Assembly: GCA_944320405.1 (NCBI GenBank)
Contig: CALUHI010000013.1
Coordinates: 1-62,444 of the forward strand
Length of the DNA: 62,444 nt
From: an uncultured Eggerthellaceae bacterium
GTDB lineage: Bacteria > Actinomycetota > Coriobacteriia > Coriobacteriales > Eggerthellaceae
Direction of reading: 5' to 3'
How positions within the stretch are numbered: the first letter of the stretch is position 1; the number at the start of each line of letters is the position of its first letter. The notes below the pieces were generated by a model. That model made no database searches. It was not told the DNA's origin and worked only from the letters and a program-made list of their open reading frames with translations. The position numbers and the translations under genes are program-made. Shown here in pieces: positions 7,281 to 15,911 of this stretch.

Positions 7281-8388
7281 TGTACAAGACACCTCCGTCC
7301 ACCTCGACCACGAGCGATGACCTCACGTAGCGCCTCGCCTTCATGGTCGTTAGGGCCTGCGTGGACAGGTCGATGCTCTGATCCGTAATGGAACCAGCCC
7401 AGTCGAACCCCGCCCGGACGTATTCGACGCCTACCGCGTCGTTCGTCTCAAGCGGTATCCACGGATGGTCGAGCTGCACGTACTCGATCTCCGATGAGTT
7501 GTCGATGAGCTTCTTCTTGGCGGCTTCCTTGAGGTTCGCCAGACGCTCTTCGGTCGTGTCGCCCGAAAGCTCCGTGACCGTTTCCTGCAAGGTGTTCTCG
7601 ACCTGCCTCGATGCGATGGACGCTTTCGAGGTCGGATCGTTGTTCGTCGCCGATGCCCAAAGGGATTCGCTCTCGGTCTCGTAGTAGAGCTTCACGACGT
7701 TGGGCGAATCCACCCAATCGTTCGTTACGGAGACCTTCGGCAGCATGATCGATTGATCGTCATCGCGGAAGGTGAACTTCACATCCCTCGAAGTCGGATC
7801 GACGTAGGGCTGCATTTGAATGATCCCGTATGAATCCGTGTAAGCCGACGAGAAGCTTGCGGCATCGAGCAGCCAGTTCACTATCGTCAGGTAGCTTGCA
7901 TCGTCCTCGAATGTGTGGTCGGAGTTCGTTTTGTAGGATGATGGCGAGGCGTTGACCTTCAGGCCGAGACCTTCGCAAAGCTCCTTGGCGAAATCGACCG
8001 CGGCAGTTCCCTTCACGACCGTGAAGGGCATGCCGTACTTCTTGTTCGAAAGAACTTGCAGCATCCCGTACAGATCGACGCTGCCGGACACGCACTCGCC
8101 CTCAAGATCGGGGGCGGAGAACGCCATCCTCATAGTGGCGATGACGTTCTCGGCATGCTCTCCGTAGTCGTCGTCGAACGAGTAGATGATCCTCAGCAGA
8201 TCGTGGTCATCCGGCCTCTCGGTCGCGTCGAATTCGGCGCTCCCGCTCTCTTTCAGATCGCTGAAAGCCGATTTTTCGACCGATCCGCCGATGAACATCG
8301 GCAGTTCTTCGGCCTCGACCTGCTCGGGCCACGTGACCCGCCGGAAGGTGAACCTCTCGTTGTGCCGGTTGCCGTAGTAATCGACCAT
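7267..8388 (-). CDS. Tail hub/baseplate protein
   Basis: 373 residues. Layout and size fit the gpD/XkdQ-like hub family: N-terminal beta domain (residues 1-110), a LysM-like middle (GLKVNASPSSYKT and NWLLDAASF), and a C-terminal beta domain ending in VVEVDGGVLY. Hub proteins link the tail tube to the baseplate. It shares one base with the preceding tail protein, which indicates coupled translation. Called from position and overall pattern rather than catalytic motifs. Confidence 0.65.
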   Translation of the reverse strand: MVDYYGNRHNERFTFRRVTWPEQVEAEELPMFIGGSVEKSAFSDLKESGSAEFDATERPDDHDLLRIIYSFDDDYGEHAENVIATMRMAFSAPDLEGECVSGSVDLYGMLQVLSNKKYGMPFTVVKGTAAVDFAKELCEGLGLKVNASPSSYKTNSDHTFEDDASYLTIVNWLLDAASFSSAYTDSYGIIQMQPYVDPTSRDVKFTFRDDDQSIMLPKVSVTNDWVDSPNVVKLYYETESESLWASATNNDPTSKASIASRQVENTLQETVTELSGDTTEERLANLKEAAKKKLIDNSSEIEYVQLDHPWIPLETNDAVGVEYVRAGFDWAGSITDQSIDLSTQALTTMKARRYVRSSLVVEVDGGVLYSAEA

Positions 8389-10808
8389 CAGAGCACCACC
8401 CCGTCAATCCTCGTCATGTCGAAACTCACCGAGCCGAACACGCTCGGATGGGTGTGATCCTTGCTCACATTCACGGCTCCCTTGACGTGGATGACCTCGC
8501 CGTCAAGGGATTTGTAGACGCACCTGCCCTTGGCGACAGAAAGGCGTTTGAAGGCCCTGTACTCTTCTCTTGTGGCGATGGTCGCGCTGAAAGACCGCGT
8601 TTCCTCGATGCAGTCGTCATCGTAGGAAACCGGGTACTTCCTGCCCGCGTAGTACTCGATCTTCTCGTTAGGGTTGGAGGCGTCAACCTCTTCCTCAACG
8701 TTCAGGTACGCCTTGGCCATGTCATCGCCGAAGTAGAAGAAAGCGTATTTGCTATCAACGCTCCCCCTGTACCGTGCGGAGTTAGCGGCCCCTGAATCCG
8801 CGAAGCTGACGGCCTCGTACCAGAATTCCGTGTTGATCGGCGCGTACCTGTCTTCGACGGTCAGAACGTTCAAAGCGTTGTCCGCCACGAGCGTCCTCAC
8901 GTCATCGACGATCCTGTAGATCGACACGGCTACCGGCTCCTGACCGTCGCCGTAGGATTCGTGGAGCATCATCCTCACGTATCCCGTTTCTTCATCGGCC
9001 TCTATGCCGAGGTAGACGAGCCTCGGCAGGTCGAAGGCGACGAGGGAATCGCGCACCGCGCTGCATTGCAGCGTCGAGGTCGATCGGCACGTCACGGTGA
9101 ATCGATAGGTCTTCCCGTCTTCGGGAAGCCATTGGTCGGTGGTGATGGTCAGCTCCGTCGCTTTCCCAAGCTCGGCCTCGTACACCGTCGTCCCGCTGTC
9201 GGATATGACGAGCGTCGCCGAATCGAGCGTCCCCGACGGGTCTGAATAGCTGATCTCGAAATGCACCGGCGTGTTCTCGATTTCCTCGCCGTCTGCTGGC
9301 GAGGTGATGACGGCTGTCGGAACCTGGTACACGCGGAACGTCCTGTTGCCGCTGTACGGGCCGTAGTCGTCGTCAGCGCCCTTCGTCCTGACGCGCCACG
9401 TCACCGTTGAGTTGACGGCGAAGTCGTTGTCGATGGTCAGGCTTCCGGACGCCCCGGAAACGTCGGCGGTAGTCCAGTCCGTCCCTCCGTTGGTCGAGTA
9501 CTGAACCTGCGCCGATTGCTGAGCCGAACCGTCGATGGGGTTGTGCGCCCACCTGAAAGTCACGGTCGAATCGGCTTTGGAGATGATCGCGCTCGATGCC
9601 GGGTATTCCAGCGTCGGGGCGTTCGGAGGGCAGATTGTGACGACAGCGGATTCGGCGTTCTTCCAAGCGGACGCCAAGCTGCCGCGCGTGTTTCGGGCGC
9701 GGTAGTAGAACGTGCCGCCGCCCGGGGTGTCGTCAACGCTCGTGACTGTTCCGTTCACGGTCTTGACGGTTACCCAGTCCGATCCATCGGTGGATCGTTG
9801 AAGCTGCAATGCCGTGGCGGTCTTCGCCGGGTTTTCGATCTTGACCGTCACGGTCGTCTCGGCCTTTCGGGAGACAGCCACCTTCGACGGAGCCGCCGGG
9901 GTGTTGTAGGTCGTTCCCGAATATGCCGCAGCGGACGAGCCTGCCGAGTTCCTTGCGATGACGGCGTACCGGTAGGAGTGGTTCGCCGACGTTTTGGAAT
10001 CGACGTAGCTCGTCGCGCTCTTGGTCAGCGTTGCGAGGTCTGACCACGATCCGCCATCGACGGATCGCCTGATCAATATCGATGAATACAGGTTCGAGTT
10101 CGTCGTCCCCAGCTTCCACGTGACCGTGTTCTTCGTGTCGCTGTTCCTCGTGTTGACGACGTTGGTGCATGCGTTCGGCGTGTTGTAGACGTACCCGGTT
10201 GCCCCCGAGTACGTCGTCCCTGCCGAGTTGACCGCCGCAACCCTGTACCTGTAGTAATGGTTCGCCGATGTTGTCGAATCGGCGTAGCTCGTGGTGCTTG
10301 CGGCAAGCCCGGATTTGATCGTCACCCATGACCCGCCATCGGTTGACCGCTGCACGGTCAGGGATGCGTACTTCCTGGCGGAAGTCGAGTTGTTCGTCCA
10401 CTTGACCGTGTTCTTCGTGTTCGAGTTTCGGGTGACCGATACGTTGGTGGGGGCTTTCGGCGCCCATGTCGGAACCGAGGGGCTGTAAACGCCGGAAACC
10501 GACGAATTGTGCCACGCTCCGCTGTACGAGGTGTAGCTCGCGTTGCATGATTGCGTCGTGGTCGAACCGTAGTTCTTCCATCCGACGTTCACCCACCCTG
10601 AATCGGCGTACGTTCCCGAACCGTAGATGCGAACCTGACCGGCCCATGACGTGTTCAGGATCGTCCCATTGAAGTTGCCCCTGGTGACCTCGACCCAACG
10701 GCGAACCTGGATGTAGCCCTGCGTCTCGCTTTGGGAAGAGGTGCGCATGTCGAGGCAAACCCTGTAGGTCGAGATCGACGTTCCCGCACCGCCGCCGTAC
10801 CAAGCCAT
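8388..10808 (-). CDS. Large tail protein with fibronectin type III repeats
   Basis: 806 residues. After an N-terminal Gly/Ser/Thr/Trp-rich beta domain (1-115), at least four FN3-like modules follow, visible as repeated APTNVSVTRN, TVKWTN, VQRSTDGGSWVTI and YYRYRVAAVNSAG motifs around 118-215, 215-305, 305-395 and 395-490. A further Ig-like region and a C-terminal beta domain end near 806. It lies between tape measure and hub, where distal-tail proteins are encoded, so this is probably a distal tail protein with surface or carbohydrate-binding modules. The ATG at 10808 follows GAGAGGGGGTGATCGC. Confidence 0.8.
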   Translation of the reverse strand: MAWYGGGAGTSISTYRVCLDMRTSSQSETQGYIQVRRWVEVTRGNFNGTILNTSWAGQVRIYGSGTYADSGWVNVGWKNYGSTTTQSCNASYTSYSGAWHNSSVSGVYSPSVPTWAPKAPTNVSVTRNSNTKNTVKWTNNSTSARKYASLTVQRSTDGGSWVTIKSGLAASTTSYADSTTSANHYYRYRVAAVNSAGTTYSGATGYVYNTPNACTNVVNTRNSDTKNTVTWKLGTTNSNLYSSILIRRSVDGGSWSDLATLTKSATSYVDSKTSANHSYRYAVIARNSAGSSAAAYSGTTYNTPAAPSKVAVSRKAETTVTVKIENPAKTATALQLQRSTDGSDWVTVKTVNGTVTSVDDTPGGGTFYYRARNTRGSLASAWKNAESAVVTICPPNAPTLEYPASSAIISKADSTVTFRWAHNPIDGSAQQSAQVQYSTNGGTDWTTADVSGASGSLTIDNDFAVNSTVTWRVRTKGADDDYGPYSGNRTFRVYQVPTAVITSPADGEEIENTPVHFEISYSDPSGTLDSATLVISDSGTTVYEAELGKATELTITTDQWLPEDGKTYRFTVTCRSTSTLQCSAVRDSLVAFDLPRLVYLGIEADEETGYVRMMLHESYGDGQEPVAVSIYRIVDDVRTLVADNALNVLTVEDRYAPINTEFWYEAVSFADSGAANSARYRGSVDSKYAFFYFGDDMAKAYLNVEEEVDASNPNEKIEYYAGRKYPVSYDDDCIEETRSFSATIATREEYRAFKRLSVAKGRCVYKSLDGEVIHVKGAVNVSKDHTHPSVFGSVSFDMTRIDGVVL

Positions 10809-10812
10809 GCGA

Positions 10813-13068
10813 TCACCCCCTCTCCGGGTTCAGGTTCTTGGCGCGGCGGATGATGGACACGAAATCGTCGATGGTGTCCATGTCCTCCAAGTTGCTCGCC
10901 TGGATGATGATGTTCCCGAACCTGTAGCTGTTGCCCGCGCCGCCGGTAGGCTGCGGGGGAACCGTGTAGTTGTATTCGACCGTCCCTTCGATGTTGCGCC
11001 CGAAGTAGTCGGCCGTGCCGTATGCTGGCTGGTAGCTTCCGGCGTAGTCGATTGCGCTCCTGATCTTCCCGGCCATGCCCTCGTAGGATTTGACCGTCTT
11101 TCCCAGCCTGCTTTCAGCGCCCTCGGCAAGGGCGTCCATGATCGATTTGCCCGAGTAGGTGACCCACCCCTTGCCGGAGAAAGGCCCCTCTTTTGCGGGC
11201 GAGAACGGGAACAGGCTTCTGATCTGTCCTACGAACCCGGAAACCGCATCGACCGCCCCGCCGATTGCACCGGAGATGCCATCGACAAGGCCGTTGATGA
11301 TCGATTTGCCGGATTCGATGAGCCAGCTTCCGGCGTTCGAGAAGACGCTCATGATGCTGTCTGGGATTCCGGTGATGAAGCTCATCATCGAATCGATTCC
11401 GCCTGACACGGCGGAAACCACGCTGTCCCACGTGCTGCTCACGAACGATGAAACGCTCGACCAGATTCCGTTCCAAACGCTTTGGATAGCCGACAAGGCT
11501 CCGGAGATGAATCCTTGGATCGCCCCGAGCACTGTCGAGACGACGCCTTGGATCGCCTGCCAGATTCCGCTTGCGAACTGCTGGATGCCAGACCAGACCT
11601 GCGTCCAATCGCCGTTGATGATGCCGAGCACGACGTTTATCACGCCTTGGATGGCGGTCATGATTCCTTCAATGAAGGTCGCGACCCCTTGGAGCACGGG
11701 CATCAAAAATGCGGAAAGAGCAGGCCAGATGACGTTCCAAATGGCCTGAATGGCGGTTAGCGCCAAAGTCACGACGGATTGGATCGCGGTCATCACGGAA
11801 GTCACGACCGTTTGGATGATCGGCATGTTCGCGTTGATGAATTCCACAATCTGCGTGACGATGGGGAGAACCACGGCCATGATCTGCGTCGCCACGTTGA
11901 TCACCGATGACGCGATGGTTGCGATGATCGGTATCAATCCGGCTATCAGGGGCGAAATCTGCTGCAACAGCGGGAGCAGCAGAGGCCCTATCGTGTTGAC
12001 CATGTTCTGAATTGGCGGAACGAGCATCGTGAACGCCGTCCCCAAGCTCTGCACGATGGGCGTAACCATCGCGACGGCCTGCCCGATGGCGTCGATGGCC
12101 CCGCTGCCGAACACGGCTTCTATTCCGGCCTTGAAAGCCTCAAGCGGCGATGCCCCCGATTGGAGGGCGGATGTGAAGGCGTTCAAGCCAGTCACGACCT
12201 TGCCGGAAACGGCGTTCGCCACGTTTCCGAACGTCGTCACGACCGGATCGAGCGCCGTCGATAGGGCGTCGATTGCCGGGATCGTCGCCACGAAAACCTC
12301 GCGCAGAGCGTCGAGGGCGGGATCGGCGAACTTAGCGCCGACGCGCGACAGCGCGGCGCGTACGTTGCTCATGGCTCCGGAGAAGGTCGCATTCGCGCCG
12401 AATGCAGCGGTTCCGAAGCTCGCGTACATCGCATCGGCGAACGTCTGGAAGTCGATCTCTCCCGCGCTCACCATGTCCCTTACCTCGGCCTGCGTCTTGC
12501 CGAGGTACTTGGCCAGAGCCGAAGTCGCGTTGATTCCGCGCTCCGAGAATTGCAGAAGCTCATCGCCTTGGAGCTTCCCCTTGGCGGCAACCTGGCCGAA
12601 GATGCTGCCTACTGCCTCCATAGAATCGCCCGACATGGCGGCGACGCCAGCGACCGCCTTCAGCGAGTTGGTCATCTGGTCTCCGGCCGCAACGCCGGAT
12701 GCGCCCAGCTGCGAAGCCACGGTGGCGGCGGCGTCCAAGCCGAACGCAGTGCCGGACACCGCCTCGTTGCATGATGCCATCGTGGCTTCGACATCCATGC
12801 CGAGCTGTTGGAACTTGAATTGCGCTTGCTCGATGTTGAGCGCACGCGATATGCCGCCTATAGCTGCTATTCCGCCGACTGCGGCAGTCACGCCGGCGAC
12901 AGCCTTCACGCCTACCGATCCGATCGTCTTGAGAGCCGATCCAACCTTGGAACCTATCGAGGACGCTTTGTCCAAGAACGAATCGAGCTTCGACTTCGAT
13001 TTGTCGATTCCGCTGTCGAAGCCCGAGCCGTCGTAGGTTCCCTTCGCGCTAAGCGTGTAATCAGCCAC
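10813..13068 (-). CDS. Tail tape measure protein
   Basis: 751 residues, Ala/Ile/Val/Ser-rich. An N-terminal coiled region (KSKSKLDSFLDKASSIGSKVG) is followed by the tape-measure core (ALNIEQAQFKFQQLGM, then SGAMSNVRAALSRVG) and a long hydrophobic middle with repeated QAIWNVIWPALSAF-like segments. The GTG at 13068 is eight bases after GGGAGG and is preferred over the upstream in-frame GTG. By the usual 0.15 nm per residue rule the tail would be about 110 nm. It lies directly after the frameshifted chaperone gene, as in lambda. Confidence 0.92.
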   Translation of the reverse strand: MADYTLSAKGTYDGSGFDSGIDKSKSKLDSFLDKASSIGSKVGSALKTIGSVGVKAVAGVTAAVGGIAAIGGISRALNIEQAQFKFQQLGMDVEATMASCNEAVSGTAFGLDAAATVASQLGASGVAAGDQMTNSLKAVAGVAAMSGDSMEAVGSIFGQVAAKGKLQGDELLQFSERGINATSALAKYLGKTQAEVRDMVSAGEIDFQTFADAMYASFGTAAFGANATFSGAMSNVRAALSRVGAKFADPALDALREVFVATIPAIDALSTALDPVVTTFGNVANAVSGKVVTGLNAFTSALQSGASPLEAFKAGIEAVFGSGAIDAIGQAVAMVTPIVQSLGTAFTMLVPPIQNMVNTIGPLLLPLLQQISPLIAGLIPIIATIASSVINVATQIMAVVLPIVTQIVEFINANMPIIQTVVTSVMTAIQSVVTLALTAIQAIWNVIWPALSAFLMPVLQGVATFIEGIMTAIQGVINVVLGIINGDWTQVWSGIQQFASGIWQAIQGVVSTVLGAIQGFISGALSAIQSVWNGIWSSVSSFVSSTWDSVVSAVSGGIDSMMSFITGIPDSIMSVFSNAGSWLIESGKSIINGLVDGISGAIGGAVDAVSGFVGQIRSLFPFSPAKEGPFSGKGWVTYSGKSIMDALAEGAESRLGKTVKSYEGMAGKIRSAIDYAGSYQPAYGTADYFGRNIEGTVEYNYTVPPQPTGGAGNSYRFGNIIIQASNLEDMDTIDDFVSIIRRAKNLNPERG

Positions 13069-13504
13069 GGGAACCACCTCCCCTCGACCAGGGAGTCCAT
13101 GGCGGGTTCTTCTTCATGGCCTTCCGCAGCGCCGCTATCTCGCTTTCGCTGACGGGCGGATCGCCCTCAAGCGCCTGCTTGATCCACAGCTTCACGTTCT
13201 TTTTCGAGAACGAGTTCGCGACGGCAACCTGCACGGCGCTCTTCATCAGGTTGGAATCCGAGACCGTCATGGTCTCAAGCTCCTTGCGGATGAACGAACG
13301 CTCTACTGGCGTGCTGTCGGCGTAGTCTTGCGGAGACCATCCGAGGCGTGCGGCGAAGAAGGCGAAGTCGATCTCCCTCGCGTAAAGGCTCACTGCCCTT
13401 CGTTCGGCGTCGCTTCTGGGGACTACGTTGAAGTACTCGTAGCGCGTCAGGCGCTCGTAGGCCCTCTGCCTTTCCTCCGCTTCCTCGCCTACTTGAATAA
13501 AAAA
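13061..13504 (-). CDS. Tail assembly chaperone, frameshift extension (T part)
   Basis: Made by -1 frameshifting from the upstream chaperone gene at T TTT TTA (13498-13504). The -1 frame is open from there to the stop at 13061 and adds about 145 residues, for a fusion of about 278. Its C-terminal part (SLYAREIDFAFFAARLGWSP onward) also follows an internal GTG at 13393, but no good ribosome site is seen there. In lambda the equivalent gpGT loads the tape measure protein for tail-tube assembly. It overlaps the tape-measure start by eight bases. Confidence 0.8.
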   Translation of the reverse strand, partial: FFIQVGEEAEERQRAYERLTRYEYFNVVPRSDAERRAVSLYAREIDFAFFAARLGWSPQDYADSTPVERSFIRKELETMTVSDSNLMKSAVQVAVANSFSKKNVKLWIKQALEGDPPVSESEIAALRKAMKKNPPWTPWSRGGGSRG

Positions 13505-13896
13505 CCGCAGTCGCGCTGCAAGGCTTCGGCTACGACCTCCAAGACGGTGGCGTATCCGTTCTCTTCGATGAGCTTGTCTGCCATCACCATGCCCTGTTTG
13601 GGGGACACGAAGCCGCCGCCCTTGACCTTGAGGCCGTAGGCGGTGAGGTCTCTAAGCTCCTTGCGAGAGAAAGCGCCTCCGTTCTGCACGAACGTAGCCA
13701 TGACGGGCTTGTGCCCGCTCTCGTAGAGGTCGAGGCGCTTCTGGGGATACCTGATCTCGTACACCCTGCCCCCGACTTCGAACGTGACAGGCCCGTCTTC
13801 CACCGGCTGATCGTCGGCGGCGTCGTCCTCGATCTCGGTTTCCTCGATGATCTCTTCGTTCTCGTCCTCTACGTTTTCCCTGGTGAAAAGTCCCAT
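13489..13896 (-). CDS. Tail assembly chaperone (G part)
   Basis: 135 residues: an acidic N-terminus (ENEEIIEETEIEDDAADD) and a compact domain beginning TFEVGGRVYEIRYPQ. It lies between the major tail protein and the tape measure gene, the standard place of the tail chaperone. Its last codons are GGT TTT TTA TTC AAG TAG, containing the slippery heptamer. The zero-frame product would be the abundant G form. ATG 13896 has an AAGGACA-type site. Confidence 0.85.
   Translation of the reverse strand: MGLFTRENVEDENEEIIEETEIEDDAADDQPVEDGPVTFEVGGRVYEIRYPQKRLDLYESGHKPVMATFVQNGGAFSRKELRDLTAYGLKVKGGGFVSPKQGMVMADKLIEENGYATVLEVVAEALQRDCGFLFK
13498..13504 (-). promoter_or_regulatory. Programmed -1 ribosomal frameshift site
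   Basis: Minus-strand T TTT TTA in zero frame, a canonical X XXY YYZ heptamer. Re-pairing by one base leads into the long open frame that ends at 13061; the zero-frame stop follows three codons later. A Shine-Dalgarno-like GGAAGCGGAGGAAAGG lies downstream. Confidence 0.8.
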
Positions 13897-13911
13897 TGAT
13901 TGTCCTTTCGG

Positions 13912-14445
13912 TTACGATGCAGATACGGTCACCTTCGCTGCGGCGATCTCTTCTTCGGATGCGGTTTCGACGAGCCACGGCTTGCCCGTGCCTTCGAAAT
14001 CCATGGAATAGGTGACGTTGTCGTCGTGGGGCGCTTCGAAGTTGTCTGAAGTGACGATGGCGAGGCCCATGCGCAGCGGCTCGTAGATGATCGATCCCGC
14101 CTCGATGGTGCGCTTGCAAATCTTCAAGCACAGGTACTCGTCGTCAGCGAGAGCCTTGGCGACGAGCTTGGTCGCCTCGTCGTCCGGGCTGTAAAGGCCG
14201 TCGATGGAGGCGTTCCAGTTCTTGCTTCCGTGGAACTTGAGCGTCCATCCGCCCGTGCTGTCGTCCTTGGTAGCGGCCTCGGTTGTCTCCGATTCCATGT
14301 TGAAGGAAAGGCCCTGCTGGCCCGCAATCGCCAGAAGCTCGGTTCCGGTCTTGTCGGTCACGAGAGCGACGATCTTCTTGCCGTTGAGCGCCTTTGCGGT
14401 CGCGGCGTCGAAGTCGCAGCCTTTGAGGATGTTCGTTTCGGCCAT
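13912..14445 (-). CDS. Major tail (tube) protein
   Basis: 177 residues of mixed beta content, in the TP901-1/phi13-type tail tube class by size, composition and location. The segment LKFHGSKNWNASIDGLYSPDD is typical of these tube proteins. ATG 14445 follows GGAGGAGAA; the in-frame ATG five codons upstream overlaps the ribosome site. Polymerises to form the tail tube. A terminator-like hairpin upstream separates it from the tail-terminator gene. Confidence 0.85.
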   Translation of the reverse strand: MAETNILKGCDFDAATAKALNGKKIVALVTDKTGTELLAIAGQQGLSFNMESETTEAATKDDSTGGWTLKFHGSKNWNASIDGLYSPDDEATKLVAKALADDEYLCLKICKRTIEAGSIIYEPLRMGLAIVTSDNFEAPHDDNVTYSMDFEGTGKPWLVETASEEEIAAAKVTVSAS

Positions 14446-14463
14446 TTCTCCTCCTTCCATGCA

Positions 14464-14490
14464 AAGAAAAAGCCAGCCGGTCGGCTGGCT
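14464..14490 (-). terminator. Terminator-like hairpin upstream of the major tail gene
   Basis: On the minus strand AGCCAGCCG/CGGCTGGCT is followed by TTTTTCTTT. It lies within the late operon, between the tail-terminator-like gene and the major tail gene. It may adjust relative transcript levels or require antitermination. Confidence 0.75.
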
Positions 14491-14514
14491 TTCGTTTCGA
14501 TATTCGGTTGTCTT

Positions 14515-14934
14515 CTATTTGCATCTGAACCCGTAGCAGATGTGGAACCTGCACGACAGAACCGCGTGGCCCTCCCCGGATTCGTCCTTCTTCAGCGTTT
14601 GAACGCCTTGGTATTCGGAATTGAAGAGGGAGAACGGCTCGGGCAGGTCGAATTCCTTGAGCAGTGCGCGTTCGGCATCGTCCACCATGTTCAGGACGGG
14701 CGCGTTCGAATGCGGTTTCACGGGTGCCGCGATGCAGTGAACCCAAACCTCGAAAACGTCCACGAACATCGTTTTCGTGTTCGCCGGTTCGGTCTTGACG
14801 AGCTGCACGGAGTAAAGCGGCGACGCTTTGCCGTCGGGGTCGTCGTAGCACTTGACCCCGGTTTCCTGCTCGATGTGGTCGATCAGGCAGCCGAGGAACT
14901 TGGCTATGCTCAATCTCTGCATCATCGTCAGCAC
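14515..14934 (-). CDS. Tail terminator/completion protein
   Basis: 139 residues, alpha/beta, containing KTMFVDVFEVWVHCIAAP and a C-terminus ending in CRFHICYGFRCK. Size and position just before the major tail gene match DUF5072/gp17-like tail-completion proteins of Gram-positive phages. It overlaps the HK97 gp10-like gene by seven bases. Confidence 0.65.
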   Translation of the reverse strand: MLTMMQRLSIAKFLGCLIDHIEQETGVKCYDDPDGKASPLYSVQLVKTEPANTKTMFVDVFEVWVHCIAAPVKPHSNAPVLNMVDDAERALLKEFDLPEPFSLFNSEYQGVQTLKKDESGEGHAVLSCRFHICYGFRCK

Positions 14935-15263
14935 TTCCTTATCTGCTCTATGAGGTCTTGCCGGAAGATCGCCCGCTGAGCATCGACGTTCCTCTTGAGG
15001 AACCTCTGGCCCTGCACGAATCCCCCGTTGACGGTTCGATGCCCGTATTCGACGTGCGGCGCGTAGTCCTTCGTGTATCCGACCAGATCGCCGGACTGGC
15101 TCAGGGATATGCGCAGCTCGCCGGTATCGACGGGCGTTCCCCCCGCCTTGCCACGGTTGTAGATTTGCGTCATGTTCTTCTTGATGACCGCGTCGTAGCG
15201 GATGCGCGACAGGCTTATGAGCTTCCTCTCTAGCCCGTCTTGGTCTTTGATGGTGATTCCCAT
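14928..15263 (-). CDS. HK97 gp10-like head-tail protein
   Basis: 111 residues. The sequence VDTGELRISLS...APHVEYGHRT is the signature of the HK97 gp10 family, which completes the head-tail connection. ATG at 15263; upstream in-frame codons are shadows of the overlapping head-closure gene, with which it shares 34 bases. Confidence 0.85.
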   Translation of the reverse strand: MGITIKDQDGLERKLISLSRIRYDAVIKKNMTQIYNRGKAGGTPVDTGELRISLSQSGDLVGYTKDYAPHVEYGHRTVNGGFVQGQRFLKRNVDAQRAIFRQDLIEQIRKC

Positions 15264-15571
15264 GGCTTGTCGCACCTCCTGACGCGGACGGTGGTCATGT
15301 AGCCTTCCGCGAGAACCCGGTCGATCTCGTAAAGATCGCCGGAAAGAGCGACGGCATCGACGCCTTCGAATGCTTCGGCTGGCGATTTGGTCTGCAACGT
15401 CCGCTCGATCATGTCGAACTGGTTGCCCTCGGTGGGGTCGTGGGACGGAACCCACGGCCCCTTTCTCACAAGAACGCTCTCGCCCGTCTCCTGAAGCTCG
15501 CATATCGGGTTCCTGGTGTCGTCAGTGCCGGTCTGAACCAGCTTGACGAGCTTGGCCTCGTACCACCTCAT
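15230..15571 (-). CDS. Head closure protein (SPP1 gp16-like position)
   Basis: 113 residues, predicted beta barrel (VSHDPTEGNQFDMIERTLQ and GDLYEIDRVLAEG). Order and size match the head-closure or stopper protein that follows the connector gene. No strongly diagnostic motif, so the call relies on synteny. The ATG follows GAGGTGATCGC. Confidence 0.65.
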   Translation of the reverse strand: MRWYEAKLVKLVQTGTDDTRNPICELQETGESVLVRKGPWVPSHDPTEGNQFDMIERTLQTKSPAEAFEGVDAVALSGDLYEIDRVLAEGYMTTVRVRRCDKPWESPSKTKTG

Positions 15572-15575
15572 GCGA

Positions 15576-15911
15576 TCACCTCAGAAACTTGAGCGAAGCC
15601 CTGTGAACCGATTCGCGCAGGGCGGATATGTCGTCCGAGTAGGCCGCCAGCACGTCATCGACGAAGGAATTCGAGATCGAGCCTCCGTCCGAAGCGGATT
15701 CGGAAGTGCTCCCCTCGTAGCCCCTCAAGCGGAGGCATTTCTGCGCGGCCTCCACGACGAGCGAGTTCGCAAGCGCCGGAAGCTCGTTGGCGTCGATCTG
15801 GATTTTCAGGCGGTCGCTGACGGTGTTGAGCATTTCCTCTATCACATCGTCAGCGGGAACCGCCTCGCCATCCAAATACCTGACCTTGACCCGCTTGACC
15901 AGCTCTTCCAT
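15576..15911 (-). CDS. Head-tail connector protein (gp6-like adaptor)
   Basis: 111 residues, mainly helical (VIEEMLNTVSDRLKIQID and LVVEAAQKCLRLRGYEG), typical of the gp6/QLRG connector family that binds beneath the portal. It starts within the stop codon of the major capsid gene (TAATG), so translation is coupled. Confidence 0.75.
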   Translation of the reverse strand: MEELVKRVKVRYLDGEAVPADDVIEEMLNTVSDRLKIQIDANELPALANSLVVEAAQKCLRLRGYEGSTSESASDGGSISNSFVDDVLAAYSDDISALRESVHRASLKFLR

